Assembly: GCA_949128115.1 (NCBI GenBank)
Contig: OX421962.1
Location: forward strand, 10,553,262 to 10,617,261
DNA length: 64,000 nucleotides
Source: Anaspis maculata
Taxonomy: Eukaryota; Arthropoda; Insecta; Coleoptera; Scraptiidae
Direction of reading: 5' to 3'
Part shown: positions 44,567 through 53,464 of the stretch, one piece after another
How the letters are laid out: every line of letters begins with the position of its first letter
How positions within the stretch are numbered: position 1 is the first letter of the stretch
Program-made: the position numbers and the translations under genes
Notes under the pieces: generated by a model
Told to the model about the DNA's origin: nothing
The model's input: only the letters and a program-made list of their open reading frames with translations
The model's database searches: none

Positions 44567-44828
44567 ATGGTAGGCTATTTGTAGGCGTAAAAAAAGGAGT
44601 GTCTAGGGTGACGACTGACATAATATGTCAAACAAAAAATTGAATGAAATATGGGAATGGAAAGCTGAGCTGATATTGTGAGTGAGAAAAGCACTGGTGT
44701 GCCTAATTCAAACCGAGTATACGTTGGGGTTTACATTTTGTGCTCATAAATAGAGAATTTTGGCTGATGGGTGCAGGCAATCAGTTATACAGGTTTGTTT
44801 GTATGAGGACATTTGAAACAGTTGAAGT

Positions 44829-45113
44829 CTAGCTGTCAAGAGTCACGCAAATTTGAAGAGTGAAAATGGTGCGCGGAAAGAAATACACCGAAGAAGATAG
44901 CTCTAGGTCTTCAACTCCGATGAGATCCACGATCCGCAACACATTGTCCTTCGTGAACCTATATCGCTCCTTAAATTCCTTGTCGTTGTAAAACTCGAAG
45001 AGGTTTTTCCGCTCAGCATTTACACGACGAACTGCACCTGCAACGTCTTGCTCTTCTTCAGAAGAGGAAAATTCGGAGACTTCAGAAAATTCTGAAAGCG
45101 CCGAGTCAGACAT
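44829..45113 (-). pseudogene. Harbinger-transposase-like N-terminal fragment
   Basis: 94 codons from ATG. After a Ser/Glu-rich start it has NLFEFYNDKEFKERYRFTK and then DNVLRIVDLIG, matching the helical region that precedes the nuclease of HARBI1/Harbinger transposases (pattern F-x-x-R-[YF]-R-[FLM]-[ST]-K-x-x-x...L). The nuclease itself is absent, and the last 20 codons are unrelated. A second, weaker copy lies 0.9 kb away. Confidence 0.6.
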
Positions 45114-45954
45114 TTTAGATACGCATACAGCGTGACATATTGTGACGGCCCGGTCAACAACAAACCGTCCACCACACGTTTCGATCCGGTTAACTCTTTA
45201 TTGCAGTTGCCGAGTCGTGTGTCGTGTTGGGACCTGATGGGCAAGGGACCTAAACTACCTAAATGTGCACATCTAAGGGTTAGGGCAAGAGACAATAAGA
45301 CAAGAGAAAAGAGGCAGCCATTTTCAGTGTGTGAGGTCTATTTTTGTACCAAAGAAAAACTTGACAAATCCAGAATTCAGTTTCATTCCTTTCTCTCAAT
45401 TTCTTTGCTGTTGCTCATGCCAACGACTCCTGCAGTATTTCCTGTCGTCAAAAGCTGTTCTGGAGCTACTGAATCAGCACTGGATATCACCTTGACACAT
45501 GCTTGATACCGTGTCACTAGCGGCCCAAAATTGTTCAAGTTTCGTCACGGGATCACAGTCCCAGTACTCCTGTAACTCATCGTTGTCACCGAAGCACTCA
45601 TACTTTGACTGAGCAATACTTTGCAATAAAGAGCTCCGCGTTCTTGGTGTAAACAACAGCTTTGTTTCCGCCGTACAGGTACAGGGCTCGTGGAGGCACC
45701 CAGCAAGTGTTCGCAATTTCAGTCGGTAACTCCCATCGCCTGAACCTGGAATTGTTGATCGACATAATAGCATTTACGGAGGCAGTTTGTCATATTCACC
45801 TGATCGACAGCCTGTGCATGGATTTATGCCTCAATTCGGCACAATGATTTGCATATTATTCTTCAAAACTCGAAGAAATAAATGATGCTGTTAACCTCTG
45901 AAATTCCTGACGCTTCTTTGACTTTGACAGCTCGCGACGCGAGGTAGGTACATC

Positions 45955-46194
45955 TTATCTACGAGACGGTTTTTTTTGATCGGCAATGACACAACGAACT
46001 GCATCGTCTACTTCTTGTTCTTCTTCAGAAGAATAAAAATCGGAGACGTTGGAAAATTCAAAATAAAGTGTCGAATCAGACCTTTTAGCGCTTTTAGGTA
46101 CGTGCATACGCATAAAAAGATGCAAGTAGTTCAAATGCGTGATAACCTTAGCCACAGCCTGTTTGCTACCTCGTTTGATACCCTGTTCCTGCAA
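45955..46194 (-). pseudogene. Second Harbinger-like N-terminal fragment
   Basis: 79 codons. Shares with the copy at 44829-45113 the acidic block around SSEEEQEVDDAVRCV and the DNA around it (TCTTGTTCTTCTTCAGAAGA). Its 3' part is missing. Two diverged copies in one leader imply a duplication or two captures. Confidence 0.5.
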
Positions 46195-46532
46195 CCCGAT
46201 TCAATTTGCTACGTCGCAAAATTTGCTACCACGTTCCTGCAACCGGGCATTAGAGACATAAAGTGTACTTACAGCGTGATCAGGTATATCGCTGCTGTGG
46301 ACATCGGTTCGATTTGGTTTGTAGTCGTGTTGATCTCGGACTTGTTGTTCGGAACTTTGGTGTGGAAGGCCTCAATTATTACGATTGGATCCACACTCGA
46401 AAGTTCGTCACTATTTCTTTGTAGGTTGTAGGTTCGTCTGTCGGTTTAAGGCATAAAAATGCTCCGTGTCTTAGGGCGTTTTTTGGAACTTAGACGCACT
46501 ATTTTAGAACACGTTTTTGACAGAGTGATTCT

Positions 46533-46550
46533 ACCAGAAGTACTGCGCCA
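46533..46550 (-). promoter_or_regulatory. Errantivirus primer-binding site
   Basis: TGGCGCAGTACTTCTGG on the minus strand, overlapping the last base of the 5' LTR. TGGCGCAGT starts the primer site of several known gypsy/17.6-type elements. Confidence 0.75.
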
Positions 46551-46757
46551 ATTAAATGTTCGTTCACGAGAATCTTCAAAAAAAATGTTTTTATTCGCAA
46601 AAATACAATAATGAATACATGCGAGCTCTAAGCGTGCAATGTCGTAACTGGTGTTCGCTTAGGGCGTTGGAGTCTATATAATGTTAAAAGAGCTAAGCTA
46701 AGCATAATATGTAATAAGCGGTGTAAGCTAAATCCGGAGGAAAACTGGGATATAATT
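46550..46757 (-). repeat. Errantivirus 5' LTR
   Basis: Partner of 37261-37468. Followed outside by GCCA (46758-46761), matching GCCA at 37257-37260. Confidence 0.93.
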
Positions 46758-47302
46758 GCCATCTCTTTCTTCCCATCGGGACTCTCCTAGACTCTCTTCA
46801 GCAACCCGTTCTCTATTCTCAGAGAATTCCACCGAGCCCAAAAAGCCTTGAAGTGGGGCCCTTCACCAGATATCTCGGCCCATTCTGGTCTTTCCTGGCC
46901 AAGTTCTTTTCTTTAAGCAAGCAAACCGATGGCTGGGTCCTTACGCTGCTCTTTCTTGAGCTCAGCCGTAGTCCAATTTCTCGGGGTTTCAAAGACAAGT
47001 GCTTTGATTTCGACGTTCCCATTCTGCTGGTCTACCCTCTTGTCGTGCCTCCAGTCCTCGGTGCGTGGTCTTCGAGAAAGACCATCTGTGTTGCCATTAT
47101 CATGACTCCTTCCAGGACGATGTTCACTTCCTTGATCAGCAGCTCCCCGTTCCAGCCTGGAGCGATCTGCTGAACGGTACGGTTGCCAGCAATCACGCTG
47201 CAGATGGCCATTCTTTCCACAGTTGGAGCAACGCAGCCTTCCTCCTGTGCGATTGCTTTCTTTCGACTGATGACCTCCTCGATCAGCAGCTTCCCGTTCC
47301 AA
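46758..47302 (-). pseudogene. Outer gypsy: last zinc knuckle joined to RNase H end
   Basis: From 47302: the third zinc knuckle CSNCGKNGHLQRDC, then after about 30 residues DGLSRRPRTEDWRHDKRVDQ, the phrase that follows RNase H in this gypsy group, then WTTAELKKEQRKDPAIG. Protease, RT and most of RNase H, normally about 900 residues, are missing between them. Stops interrupt the frame before 46819. The errantivirus breaks the sequence at 46758. Confidence 0.78.
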
Positions 47303-47570
47303 AATGAAGTCTGCTTAAGCGTATCGTCGCCTGCAGTCGCGTTGCAGATGTCCGTCCCTTCCACATTCAAAGCAACGTGATCTTCCTCCTCTACGATTGC
47401 TTTCTCTTGGTTGGTGACTTTCTCGATCAGCAGTCGAGATCGTTCTCCGTTCCGCTATGAAACAGTCTGCTGAACTCGACCATTGCCTGCAGTCCCGACG
47501 AAGATGTCCCGTTCTTCCACAGCCGAAGCAACGCGGTCTTCCTCCAGCTCTTGGCTCGCCTTGGGGTCTG
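47140..47570 (-). repeat. Tandem zinc-knuckle repeat, about 160 bp, three copies
   Basis: The DNA encoding a CCHC knuckle plus an Arg/Ser-rich linker is repeated three times (knuckles CFGCGRTGHLRRDC, CFECGRDGHLQRDC, CSNCGKNGHLQRDC). Copies share GCAGATGGCCATTCTTTCCAC-like words on the plus strand. Frameshifts now separate the copies. Confidence 0.8.
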
Positions 47571-48464
47571 TTCCGAGACATGGCGCTGAGAAGTTCCTCA
47601 AACATCTCCTTCAACGACTTCGGAAGCATGTGATGCTCTGGATTCGTCAAAGTTCACCTCCCTAAAACGATGAGGGCGCGAAGCATCCTTGGCAGCCTCG
47701 ATGCGAATAGCTTGGATAAGTGCGTCGCTGATGTTGGCTGGATTGCTGATCATGACCATCTGACGCAATTCTGGATGTTTTATTCCGCCCATGAAAGTTT
47801 CCTTGGCGATGTCGGTCAAAACATCCGCTGGATGAGCTGGATAGGCCAGGTGAACCAGCCTCAAGACTTTGGATTCGAATTCCTGAAGGCTTTCTCCGCT
47901 CTTTTGGGTTCTGGCCTTTAGCTGGGTTTGATGGATCTGCCGCACATGATTGTCCCCATACCGAAGCTCCAGGTCCCTCGTCAGCTTGGCAAAGTCCTCC
48001 TGCTCACTCTCAGGAATCGTCTGGAGCAGCTCCAATGCTGAGCCTATGAGAGCCAGCACTAGAGCTGTGGCTCTCTCATCGTCGCTCCATCCGTTTGCTT
48101 CGGCAGCGGCATCGAACTGTCTCTTATAGGTTGTCCATGGGCTTTTCCCATCGAAGTTTGGCAGCTTCACACGTTGGACACCCGCTGAACTGACCATCGC
48201 AGCACTGGCGGCGGTTTTCTGAACCTGTTGCTCCAGCTTCGTCATGTTGGCCTTCACCGCTTCCACTTATTTTTCTAGCTTGCTCACGCTGCCGTCAAAA
48301 TACCGCGTTTGTTGTTCCACAACGGCTAATATTTCTTCCATTTTCTCCAGGCGTATCTTTTCCTGTTCTTCCAGCAGGTTTCTCAGTTCTTCTTTGTCTT
48401 CTAGACGCTGTTCTTGTAAAAGATTTTTCAATCCTTTTTCCTGTCCTTCTAGAAGATTCTTCAA
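47315..48464 (-). pseudogene. Outer gypsy Gag
   Basis: Starts with a Glu/Lys/Leu-rich coiled coil (repeats of LLEEQE-type heptads, 48464-48267), a TAA at 48267-48269, then a capsid-type domain with LPNFDGKSPWTTYKRQFD and LELRYGDNHVRQIHQ, ending at 47598. A frame change leads into a linker and two zinc knuckles (47650-47315). The order coil-capsid-knuckles is complete but carries at least one stop and two shifts. Confidence 0.82.
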
Positions 48465-48668
48465 TCTTCTTTATCTTCCAAACGCCTCTTCTCCTGTTCT
48501 TCTTTCTCTGCCTGGCGTTTCGTCTTTTGTTCTTGCATCATCGCCATGATGCTCGCCAAAGCGTCTTCGACTCCTTCCTGTCTTCGACATGCTTCTCGTC
48601 TCCGGCATTTACCAAATCACGAATGTTCCGAACGTCCTGTAGTCGCAGGCCGAATTACTCTCAATTAT

Positions 48669-48687
48669 ACCGCTTTCTGACACCAAA
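48669..48687 (-). promoter_or_regulatory. Primer-binding site of outer gypsy element
   Basis: TGGTGTCAGAAAGCGG two bases after the 5' terminal repeat, minus strand. TGGTGTCAGAAG-type sites are known from related gypsy elements. It proves that the 39-bp repeat ends exactly where an LTR should. Confidence 0.72.
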
Positions 48688-48689
48688 TG

Positions 48690-48728
48690 TTACGATATTT
48701 CGCGTACGGGATCGCCGCTGGTAACAAT
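48690..48728 (-). repeat. 5' terminal repeat of outer gypsy element (39 bp)
   Basis: TGTTACGATA...GCTGGTAACA, near-palindromic at its ends (TGTTAC / GTAACA). Followed outside by ATAT. Confidence 0.78.
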
Positions 48729-48732
48729 ATTG

Positions 48733-49165
48733 TTATATTGTTACTAAACGAAAGTTTGGCAGACCTGAGGATGAGCCAATAACCGTTTCAGAATACAAGG
48801 GATCCGTATTGTGACCGACGGATGAAAACGCGAATAACGCTATACAACTTGGAAGCCAACTCTGGAGGATTTCAAGAAGGTAACATTATATGACTGTACA
48901 ACCACAACGCAAAAAAGGAGTGGGAGGAACCGTACACCGTGATCAAAAGTAAAAACGTCCAAGAATAACGAAGTGCTTGCTCGGGACGAACAGATTTTAG
49001 GGAGGGGAGTCAGTACTACGAAACTCGCTGGAGATCACGATGCGCAAATAAGACAGATAATGCATTATTGGTGGAGGAGCCGTTATTTGAGGGATACCAA
49101 AATATTCGCAAAGCTGATGAAAGTCTCTAGAGCTTCCGCGATCGGGCTATCAGGTAAACTGAAAC
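48733..49165. other. No gene recognised
   Basis: The first 65 codons of the frame at 48973-49377 are not RT-like. The stretch is flank between the gypsy element and the LINE end. Confidence 0.4.
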
Positions 49166-49531
49166 CGTGTCGAAGGCACCGACATTCTTTAGTCACATCT
49201 AGTCATAATTCTAGTCAGTATGAAAGGTCTCCCAGTTACAGGGGTATACAAATGTATAATAAGCTACCACATGAGTTCAAAACTATGACCTCCAAAGAAT
49301 TTCCTAAACATGTCAAGGATCTGCTGCTGTTCCATTGTTTCTACTCTGTCGACGAGTATATGTTATGTGATTTGTAATTTTATCTGTGATAGTATGTTAC
49401 TGTCGAATTAACATTGTTCATGATGTTAATTATTTATTTATTTATTGTTTGACGTGTACATCCGACACTTTGGCCCCGTACAAATAAAATTCTATTCTAT
49501 TCTATCCTATTCTATTCTATTCTATTCTATA
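49166..49531 (+). pseudogene. 3' end of a Jockey/CR1-like LINE with (TTCTA)n tail
   Basis: Encodes the last about 70 residues of a LINE ORF2: RGIQMYNKLPHEFKTM, then HCFYSVDEYM, stop at 49375-49377. The same C-terminal phrase occurs in the RT at 53663-55585 (LYNHLPQEYKSM, CFYSVNEFL), but the two belong to different families. The 3' UTR ends in a TTCTA microsatellite (49485-49530), the tail of this LINE. Everything upstream of the C-terminus is lost. Confidence 0.78.
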
Positions 49532-51395
49532 TGAAAACAGTTCTACACGACGCCCAATGAAATCTACTTTAGATATTGGTTGAAATTTTTTGAAAAGAGT
49601 TGATGTAAAAGCAGAAAAGAACAAATTGAGTAGAGTCCTGCACCAAACGCGGGTATTTCTAGTCAAAGCCAGGGTGAGCGGCCGTCTCGGGTAGTAACGG
49701 CCAGGAAAAATACGTTTTTTGTGTAAAGGCATGCGGACAGCCTTTGATGGATATGATTTTTCACACGTAATGTAACGGATTTCCCTTGTTTCTTCTTCAA
49801 GATTGAAAAAGAATTATTCAAATATATTGAAAAATTTAAAAGTTATCTACATATCTACCTACTCTGCTATCTGAAAATCCTACAATAACAATTCTGAAGG
49901 ACCAAGCGACATGAAGATAGGCAAGCTGTGATTAATAATTGAAATCAGATGCAAACATGGGACAATTTTGCTGAAAACCACGAAGCTTTTCCAAATAAAA
50001 CCATTGTAAAAATCGTCAGTAGTTGAGGCTTTATTCAAGTTTATCATTTGAGTCCGGCTCCGATAAGCTAGGCCAGTTTTGCATTTTCTAATGGGAAGGA
50101 GACTCTCGGAAAATTAAGAGAATTTTGACAGAAATTGTCGGAAAAGTTCAAGAACCAGTAACGCCTCGTTAAAAAAACAATTGATGAAAATCTGATTACG
50201 GGTCGAAAAGTTGAAAATATGCAGTTATTCTAAGGAGGAAAACTCGAAATCCGTTAGTCCGATTTCAAAAATTTTTCTCACGAAACTCAATTCAACCTTT
50301 TCCCTAACTATGACTTGCAGCAAGTCTGTACCTGAAATAAATATTTCGTGTGGCTTACCGCAGGTCGAAATTCGCATTGCATTTTTTCTAATTCACGAAA
50401 TGTTCAAGTTTCATTTTGAACAAATCACCGTCGGAAAATGGAAACCGTGTCGAATTCGAAAATAGGGCACGACGCCCAATGCAATCTACTTTTGATATCA
50501 GTTGAAATTTTCTGAGAGAAAGCGATCTACGAGGAGAAAAGGGCATCTGAGTAGAGTTCTGCACCAAACGCGGGTATTCCTAGTCAAAGCCAGGGTGAGT
50601 GACCGTCTCGGGTAATAACGGCCAGGAAAATGGCGTTTTTGTGTAGAGGCATGCGGACGACATTCAATGAATATGATCTTCTACACCTTTCATGACAAAT
50701 TTCCCATGTTTCTCCTTCAATATTAGCAAAGAATTATTCAAATATTTTGAAAAATGAAAAAGTTATCGACATTTCAAAACCTACCTACTACCTACCTGAT
50801 GTGAGTCCAGGCCCAGTTATGAGCTTTTTTTCTTCTTGAAATTAATCACTTCGAAAACAACCGGGAAGTGAAAAATCATGCATAATTGTTCAAAATCACT
50901 ACCTCAGTAACATTTCGATTTGATATAAGCAAATACGGCAGCTAATCGACCACAATTTGAGAAAAACCTATTGCGCCGGGCCCAAAATTCGCCCAATCCA
51001 GATAGTGTCCTTTGAGAAAATCGGTTGAGAAATGAGCAAATAGCGGATTGGCGGGCAGGATACAGTAGGCTTCGCTTCCACTCGCAATAGCTCCTCAGCA
51101 GATGACCCGATTTTACTGGTTGTGGTCTTGAAATGACAAGAAAGGTCTATTTTCTTCATAATACATCATTGGTTTTGACTTTCTGGTAACTTTCAATTGA
51201 AAGCAACGAGAACAAAAGAAGGCCTATTTTCAAGTGTTTCTGCCATCTTGAATTTTGATATGTCGGCCATTTTGAAATACGGAGGTGATAGCCTATTCAA
51301 TTGGCTAGTCAATGCTGAAAACTTCGATAAAATCGGTGGCGAAATAAAAATTTTAGAAGGAAAAATTCAAAGCACGGTTTTTTATGGCCCACCCG
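49532..51395. repeat. Dispersed repeat mosaic
   Basis: No coding sequence. Two direct copies of a block starting ACGACGCCCAATG (49547-49745 and 50467-50665) share CAAAGCCAGGGTGAGYGRCCGTCTCGGGTA in pieces and GTGTARAGGCATGCGGAC. Further relatives lie at 59790-59945 and 60946-61090. About 50050-50290 matches 59380-59610. 51060-51330 matches 34520-34830. Function unknown. Confidence 0.7.
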
Positions 51396-52246
51396 GTACA
51401 CTAAACTTATACTTAGGTACTATAGTATGGGGGCATAGGTCGTGCCGTGTGCAGCTTCGTGAAGATATATAGAGATATGTCCTAATCGATTCCTGAGCGA
51501 TCAAGGACCATGAAAAATTATGGTGGAATGTTGACATCTGCTGCAGGCAAATATGGTGGAGGCGCCAAAATGGGCTTCATCTGGTAATAAGAAACTGGCT
51601 GTAGCTCGTTTATTTTTCAACGGATTTCAACATCTGGTACGTCATTTTGCAGATGAAAAAATTCTCTTCTTATTTCACACCTAAATTTACAAACGTCATT
51701 CCGTGAAACTGTCAAAATTGTCTTTATAAGATATGCTAAATTCCGCCATTTTTTTAAGGTTATCCGATATTTTTGAAACCTGGCAGTATCATAGTTCTTG
51801 AGGTGCCCTTTCCGAATTTCTACTTTTCCATTTCGTATCTTTGCCGTTTTGGCCGCCATATTGAAAAGATGGCGCTCAAAAAACAGTTTTTTGTCAATAT
51901 CTTGAATTTAAACGACTCAAGATTGAAACGTGTATATGCGGAGGAAAGTCCATTCAAATCTCTACAATTTGACATATCCGTCATTTATGTACGATTTACG
52001 GTTCTTGAGTTAGAGCTTTCAGAGCTTCCGGAAGCATCAACTTTCGGCATTCAATCAGCATGTTAAATTGATACCACCGTCATGTAGTAAGCAAATTAAC
52101 CATAAATAGCTCTTGGCCATTAACCATAGATGATAAAAATTTAGAAAATCGATCATGATGATGTGATTTGTGTAATTACAGGGTGAACTGTGAAAGCAAA
52201 CTGACTTTAGAAAGAAATAAAGGTAATATAGCATTTGAAGGATATC

Positions 52247-53210
52247 CAGTGGCGGCTGGTGAGGGAGGGCTCAAGGGCGGCGCCCCCCCAACGCTAAAGG
52301 CGGCAAGAGGTTTTTATCGGTAGGAAGACATGGAATGCATTGTATTAATTATACTCATTCCAAAGATTTGGTTTAGTGCAAAAACTTTCAGTCATTAGTC
52401 AATTAATAGTTTAACAAAATAATTCTAAGCGATCGCACGGTCGAAGAAGTTCGTCTTGGGCTCCGCATTCGGCGCCCACCGCCGATGCGGTGATGCCGGG
52501 ATGCACCCGCGCAAAACATGTCCGTAACCATGGCAACGCGAGACGCGGCTCCCGCTCTATACTGCAGATATGGGCTCCGTTTCTCGAGCCCCCAGCCGAT
52601 TGAAATATTCGATATAATTATTTATGTACTCTTCGATTAGTCAACAGTTTTCAAACATAAAGATAGCTGACCTAAAAAAGGTACATTTAGGTCATCAAGC
52701 CTACAAGAAGAAATAAATGCAACAAAACAACGGACGTCCGATTACAGCATTGATTTACTGAATATAAAGCAAATCGAACCCGCAAGAATAAATTCGTGGT
52801 GCATTAACTCACACGTAATTTTGACAAAACAGTAAATGCTAAAACTCCATATGGTTGTGATGCGGATACGACAAAAAAGTTTTTGTCTCGAGTTTCGTCA
52901 TTTCGCGAACTGAGAACTGTTATATCTGCACTCTTTGTAGAAAATGTTTTTCGAACTTCGAACCAACAAAACATGGACGAAATGTTTCATGATTTGAACA
53001 ATTAGATCAGAAACGGAAAAGGAATAAAAGCCTCTTTCTCTAGTTACTGATCTAATTGTTTATATCAGGAAACATTTTGTCCATGTTTTGCTGGTTCGAA
53101 GTTCGAAAAACATTTTCTACAAGAAGTGCAGATAAAACATTATAGTTCTCAGCTCGCGAATTTGTTATTAACTTGAGCCCTCCTTGCAAAAAACTCACGA
53201 GCCGCCACTG
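52247..53210. mobile_element. Non-autonomous hAT-type element, 964 bp
   Basis: Ends CAGTGGCGGCTGGTGAG and complement CTCACGAGCCGCCACTG. An exact 8-bp duplication AGGATATC lies at 52239-52246 and 53211-53218. CAGTGGCGGCT ends are common in hAT elements. An inner inverted repeat (52890-53010 against 53040-53150) suggests it has foldback structure too. No transposase frame. Confidence 0.92.
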
Positions 53211-53464
53211 AGGATATCAGATACATTCGAAACTCATTATTATGATGAAATTTGGGGTCATCATTCAGAATATCCACTTTTGCATTTCGTATCTCTCCTG
53301 TTCTGGCCATAATTTTGAAAAGATAGCGTCAAAAAACATATTTTCAAAAAAAAATTGGAAAATTTGTCATGAAATTTTAAGATTCATATCAAAAGTGGAG
53401 GTCTATTCAATTTTCTAGAATTTGACATCTAAATCAATCCTGTGGGACTTACGGTTCTCGAGGT

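Larger units (their letters stand above)
44567..46532 (-). other. Errantivirus leader, unusually long, with foreign pieces
   Basis: About 2 kb between primer site and gag, longer than usual. It contains two diverged copies of a Harbinger-transposase-like N-terminus (separate entries). It also holds a plus-strand start-like sequence MVRGKKYTEED at 44866, which resembles the start of small Myb/MADF-type proteins, and a 99-codon minus frame at 45474-45773 that I cannot assign. TGTGACGGCCCGG at 45139 looks like an LTR start. The leader is probably a mosaic of captured or inserted sequence. Confidence 0.55.
37261..46757 (-). mobile_element. Errantivirus (gypsy with env) carrying a macrodomain, 9.5 kb
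   Basis: Complete minus-strand insect errantivirus. Two 208-bp LTRs (37261-37468, 46550-46757) differ at one base. The insertion site GCCA is duplicated at 37257-37260 and 46758-46761. Gene order is leader, gag, pol, env. Pol is one uninterrupted frame and contains an extra macrodomain between RNase H and integrase. Gag has a small frameshift and env one in-frame stop, so this copy would need helper functions. The host sequence it interrupts is the integrase region of an older gypsy element. Confidence 0.93.
36730..48728 (-). mobile_element. Deleted Ty3/gypsy element with 39-bp LTRs
   Basis: Outer minus-strand element bounded by 39-bp TG...CA direct repeats and an ATAT target duplication (36726-36729 and 48729-48732). 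It keeps a primer site, gag with three zinc knuckles, a scrap from the end of RNase H, a partial integrase and the polypurine tract. Protease, RT, most of RNase H and the integrase core are deleted, so it could only have moved with help. A complete errantivirus is inserted between the RNase H-end and the integrase zinc finger. Confidence 0.8.

Noticed and set aside
45474..45773. Captured host gene in the errantivirus leader
   Set aside because: The 99-codon frame has Cys and acidic residues but no motif I can tie to a family; kept only as an unassigned part of the leader.
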